Below, one piece after another: positions 61,101 through 64,000 of a stretch of DNA of 64,000 nt (position 1 is its first letter; the number at the start of each line of letters is the position of its first letter). Source of the stretch: Spodoptera frugiperda (taxonomy: Eukaryota > Arthropoda > Insecta > Lepidoptera > Noctuidae); NCBI RefSeq assembly GCF_023101765.2, contig NC_064218.1:6572001-6636000 (forward strand), given 5' to 3'. The position numbers and the translations under genes are program-made. A model generated the notes under the pieces. That model did no database searches, was not told the DNA's origin, and saw only the letters and a list, made by a program, of their open reading frames with translations.

Positions 61101-62140
61101 GTCATCTGAATCAGATACATTACTTCCTGAATCACTGGTGAAGTTCTTGTTGTCATGAAGCTGTCGGCTAATATTCAATAAAGGATTTTTCTTGATTATT
61201 CCGTCATCTTGACACATTGTATTTGGGAGATTTTGAATTCGTTCATTGTTTACCCTAACGATATCTCTTTCAGTAATTATAGATCCATCTTTCTTAATGA
61301 GTCCTTTCAATCTTCTATTGCCGTCTTCATCAGACATTGCCTTGCGACGTTTTCGAATGTGTAGGAATAGGAAAACAGATGCAACGTAGATGAGACCGAG
61401 AAGTAAGGAACTGATGCCAATGGCGACATATTCCGACACTGTGAGACCGTTGGAGCTGGACGCACCTGCTGTTTGTGCGTTTGGTGCAAATTGCACTTCT
61501 GTTATATCTGTAAAAACGTTGACATCAATAACAATGGTAATTTAAGACTTAAATCTGAGTAGAATGTAGATTACGTACTTGAGTACGGTTTAGGTGGAGT
61601 TCCTTGCACCCTAAATGCAACACATGGTGTGAACACTCCTCGCAAATCAAGTGGCGACGTGGGAGTGGCGGCGACATCGCGACACAGCAATCGCACCACC
61701 ATTACTCGTCCGGTCATTCTTGCACGCACGTCGTTCTCTCCGCTCCACTACGAATTACAAGTCGATTAGTTTCAGAAAATAGTAAATCAAAAGATTTACA
61801 ACATGTGTGGGAAAATTGATTACTTGTAGAAATGTTCTGCCTTCGTCACGGAATAGATTGAAGGGGACATCAGCATCCAAAGTGTTTCGTAGATCGAGGA
61901 AACCTTTCCGTGTTAGAAATTGAGCGCCTGATACAGCACATATTGGTGTTTTGACATCTGTGAATAGAAAGGATTTTGTAAAGGACCGATTTAAAAGACT
62001 GAGCGTACATGTTTTATTTTAATACTCACTTTTGAAAGTGATCTCCCTGGATGGGTGTATAATCTGTCCTTTTAGTGGCAGGTATACAAACGGTATCCGT
62101 TGTACAGCGCTGCCGGTCCCAAACGTAGCTAGCGAACATT
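58161..62140 (-). CDS. sha: Shavenoid-like type I membrane protein, six exons, 5' end missing
   Basis: Minus-strand exons, in coding order, are 62140-62030, 61957-61824, 61747-61579, 61507-61062, 60976-60749 and 60671-58161. Phases are consistent throughout and introns are only 71-85 bases. They yield 1198 residues. The first visible exon begins two-thirds into a codon, so the signal peptide and start lie in an upstream exon not recognised here. Residues 1-164 form an extracellular region; about 165-187 is a single membrane helix followed by a basic stop-transfer (RKRRK). A roughly 1,000-residue, serine-rich cytoplasmic tail follows, with a cysteine cluster (CIGCPGC at about 438 and CVNC at about 463) and a proline-rich patch (PPLPPTDDDPIYEQPIFPP). 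The conserved-looking block PPAAALEFLVKIREVIAIAK spans the last intron junction. I recognise this layout as Shavenoid, an effector of the Ovo/Shavenbaby programme that shapes actin-based hairs and denticles in insect epidermis. The identification is from memory of the family, not from alignment. Confidence 0.62.
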
Positions 62141-63602
62141 CTGTAAAACAAAATATTTACTCTACACACCGTGAAGATCAAACCACGCAAGATAAAAATG
62201 CAAAAGTTGGCAATGACATCGCACAATGTTTAATGCAAATATTTGTCAAATCCGATTTAGGAATAACACGATCAGGGTTTTCTGACATTTTATTAGTCGT
62301 CTCATTTGTAAAGGAATTAAGGTTTCTTTCCAAAACCCGATGTGGTATTACAGTGTTATATTTGAACATTGCATTTACACTTTAAGTGTCGCTAAAGCGG
62401 CATTTATCTCGCAGTAATGCTTCAAGTTATGTAGTCTTCGAAACTAAAGTGTAATTGGGATCGTTAGTGATATTTCCAAAAGTAAAATTACGTAAGAAAT
62501 ACTGATCATTTCAAAGAACTTGGCATGTTAACGAGTAAAATACTACCTTATTACCATACTACATTTTGATAAGGGTTCGGAAATATTTGGCGGTTCCGAG
62601 ATCACGCTGTTTCGATAAAAAGATGACAATTTGCAGTGTAAGAGAAAAGAAATGAAAGTAAATTAATGTAGCCATAAATTAATATGAAAAGATAACATCG
62701 GAAAATAGTGATAGCTATTCAAATGCGGTTTTATCTAATTAAGCAAGGAAAATGGAAAGCTATTTGATTGTTTTTATGGAATCATTTCCCACATGTGGTA
62801 CGAAGGTAACATTGTTAGGTATTGGGAATCTAGCCACTTTGTTGTATGTATCCCACGCCTTTATAATTTTTCTCTTGATTATGTTGCTACTATTGGTCTA
62901 TTATATCGATTCTTAAACAGCAAAAACTATGAATATCTTTCCTATTGAAAGTTTTATTCTTGGTATCCAACAGATGTCTAAAATACTCTCTCATTACGTT
63001 TTAGATTATTGAAATAAAACGCGAAAGCGGATATTTCTATCATGTGAGAATTCGCGTATCATCGTTACATTAGCAGAACAGACAAATACAGTATGAAACA
63101 GTTCCGTTTCGAAGTCGAAACTGAAGTAGTAAGGTCTTATTTGGTTTTTTTAAGTACGTTGCTGACTAATTGAACCAAATGTAAACTGTCAAGAGGTTGA
63201 GGTTGAGGAGAGTTTCGGTATCTAAAATATTAATATAATGTGGTTTCAGGTGATTTTGTTGGTTTTTTAATATCCTTGTTAAACGCACTCATAGATGAAG
63301 TGTTGTGCTTTCTAGATATCGATTATTTACTAGCGAATTACGCGTTCCTAGACGAGGTAAGTGCTCAAATTTATTAAAACAGGTACCAATAAGCCAAAAC
63401 TTTACAAGCGGTTGTCACAGATCTTTTAGTGATTAACCATACTATGACTTAGCTCAAACTAAGCTTGTCGCTTAACCAGAATCTGGTTCAACACTTATAT
63501 TTCTAGAACTGTTACTAATGAATACTTCACATTAGGTACAGTCATCAATTTTATTTATGCGAGCCATTTAACTACGAGATAAATGTCATGTCATGTAGGA
63601 AC

Positions 63603-63682
63603 TTTTTTTTTACGCAAGTCGACGTTTGGTTGCTATCTCGCCTGATGGTAAGTGATGATGTGGCCTACGATGGAGCACGTCT
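63603..63682 (+). repeat. Family N fragment
   Basis: GACGTTTGGTTGCTATCTCG, CCTGATGGTAAGTGATGATG and TGGCCTACGATGGAGCACG. Confidence 0.7.
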
Positions 63683-63879
63683 GCCCATAAGCAACCTATT
63701 ATACTAGCTACTGAAGTATGAAGTGGGTTGGGTTAGGTTTATCTTAATTGTCAAGAATACCATAAACCTAATCGTCCTAAGATATGATATCCTTTATTAG
63801 GTAGTTGATTTATAATGTGTATTAAAGTTTAACACTGCTAATAAATTCTGTACCTCAATTTAAATGCACTTATTAGACC

Positions 63880-64000
63880 ATGTGTGAGAGCCATGATTCG
63901 GCACGAATGGGCGGCTGACGTGAGACAACGCTTGCGTTGTGTCTCGTTGTGTGAGTGAGGTTACCGAAGGCTCCATTACCACCCTTTCCAATCTTCCTAC
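63880..64000 (+). mobile_element. Family C retroposon, cut by the window end
   Basis: GTGTGAGAGCCATGATTCGG and CGCTTGCGTTGTGTCTCGTT are present; the A-rich tail would lie past 64000. Confidence 0.8.

Larger units (their letters stand above)
62141..64000 (-). other. Upstream intron or flank of the sha-like gene
   Basis: An acceptor at 62141 shows that transcription enters from this side. I could not identify the preceding exon or a signal-peptide-coding ATG. Families N and C occupy 63603-63682 and 63880-64000. Confidence 0.4.

Overview
This is a nuclear genomic window from an insect, most likely a moth and probably a noctuid-like lepidopteran. It is AT-rich. Coding DNA is confined to exons with GT/AG borders, some joined by introns of 70-90 bases. 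The rest is crowded with tRNA-derived SINEs, truncated LINE tails and short palindromic MITEs of the kind lepidopteran genomes carry. No prokaryotic gene organisation, CRISPR array or cellular tRNA/rRNA gene was seen. The taxon is inferred from repeat types and gene content, without any database search.

Layout. From 1 to about 50 kb is gene-poor DNA dominated by repeats. The only coding signals here are a probable first coding exon of a membrane protein on the minus strand (14540-14778), a possible C-terminal transmembrane exon on the same strand (9400-9608), and a CpG-rich candidate first exon near 39.02-39.15 kb on the plus strand. The most striking structure is a roughly 1.8-kb imperfect palindrome (18281-20056). 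A 2.17-kb element with hAT-like ends and 8-bp target duplications (46668-48832) contains a dead LINE reverse transcriptase, which is itself interrupted by another repeat.

From 50.3 to 62.1 kb lie two convergent protein-coding genes. The plus-strand gene (50285-55675, five coding exons, 585 residues predicted) looks like a divergent FANCB/FAAP100-type Fanconi core-complex subunit; that identity is tentative, but the exon structure is well supported. The minus-strand gene (62140 down to 58161, six exons visible, 5' end missing) encodes a type I membrane protein with a long cytoplasmic tail. I assign it to Shavenoid (sha), the cuticular hair/denticle-forming protein of insects. Their stop codons are about 2.5 kb apart, and nothing suggests they work in one pathway.

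Repeat families, named here for reference: A, 5'-truncated LINE tail ending in oligo(A), at least 15 copies, three with visible target-site duplications; B, palindromic MITE of about 120-170 bp, seven copies all in the first 31 kb; C, retroposon of about 240-310 bp with A-rich tail, six copies; D, palindromic MITE of about 110-140 bp, five copies; E, hairpin element, six copies; F, tail fragment linked to a (TA)25 tract; G and H, tRNA-derived SINEs; I and J, short MITEs; N and P, further dispersed fragments. I found no convincing new multi-gene system. The most unusual observations concern DNA structure and insertion footprints.
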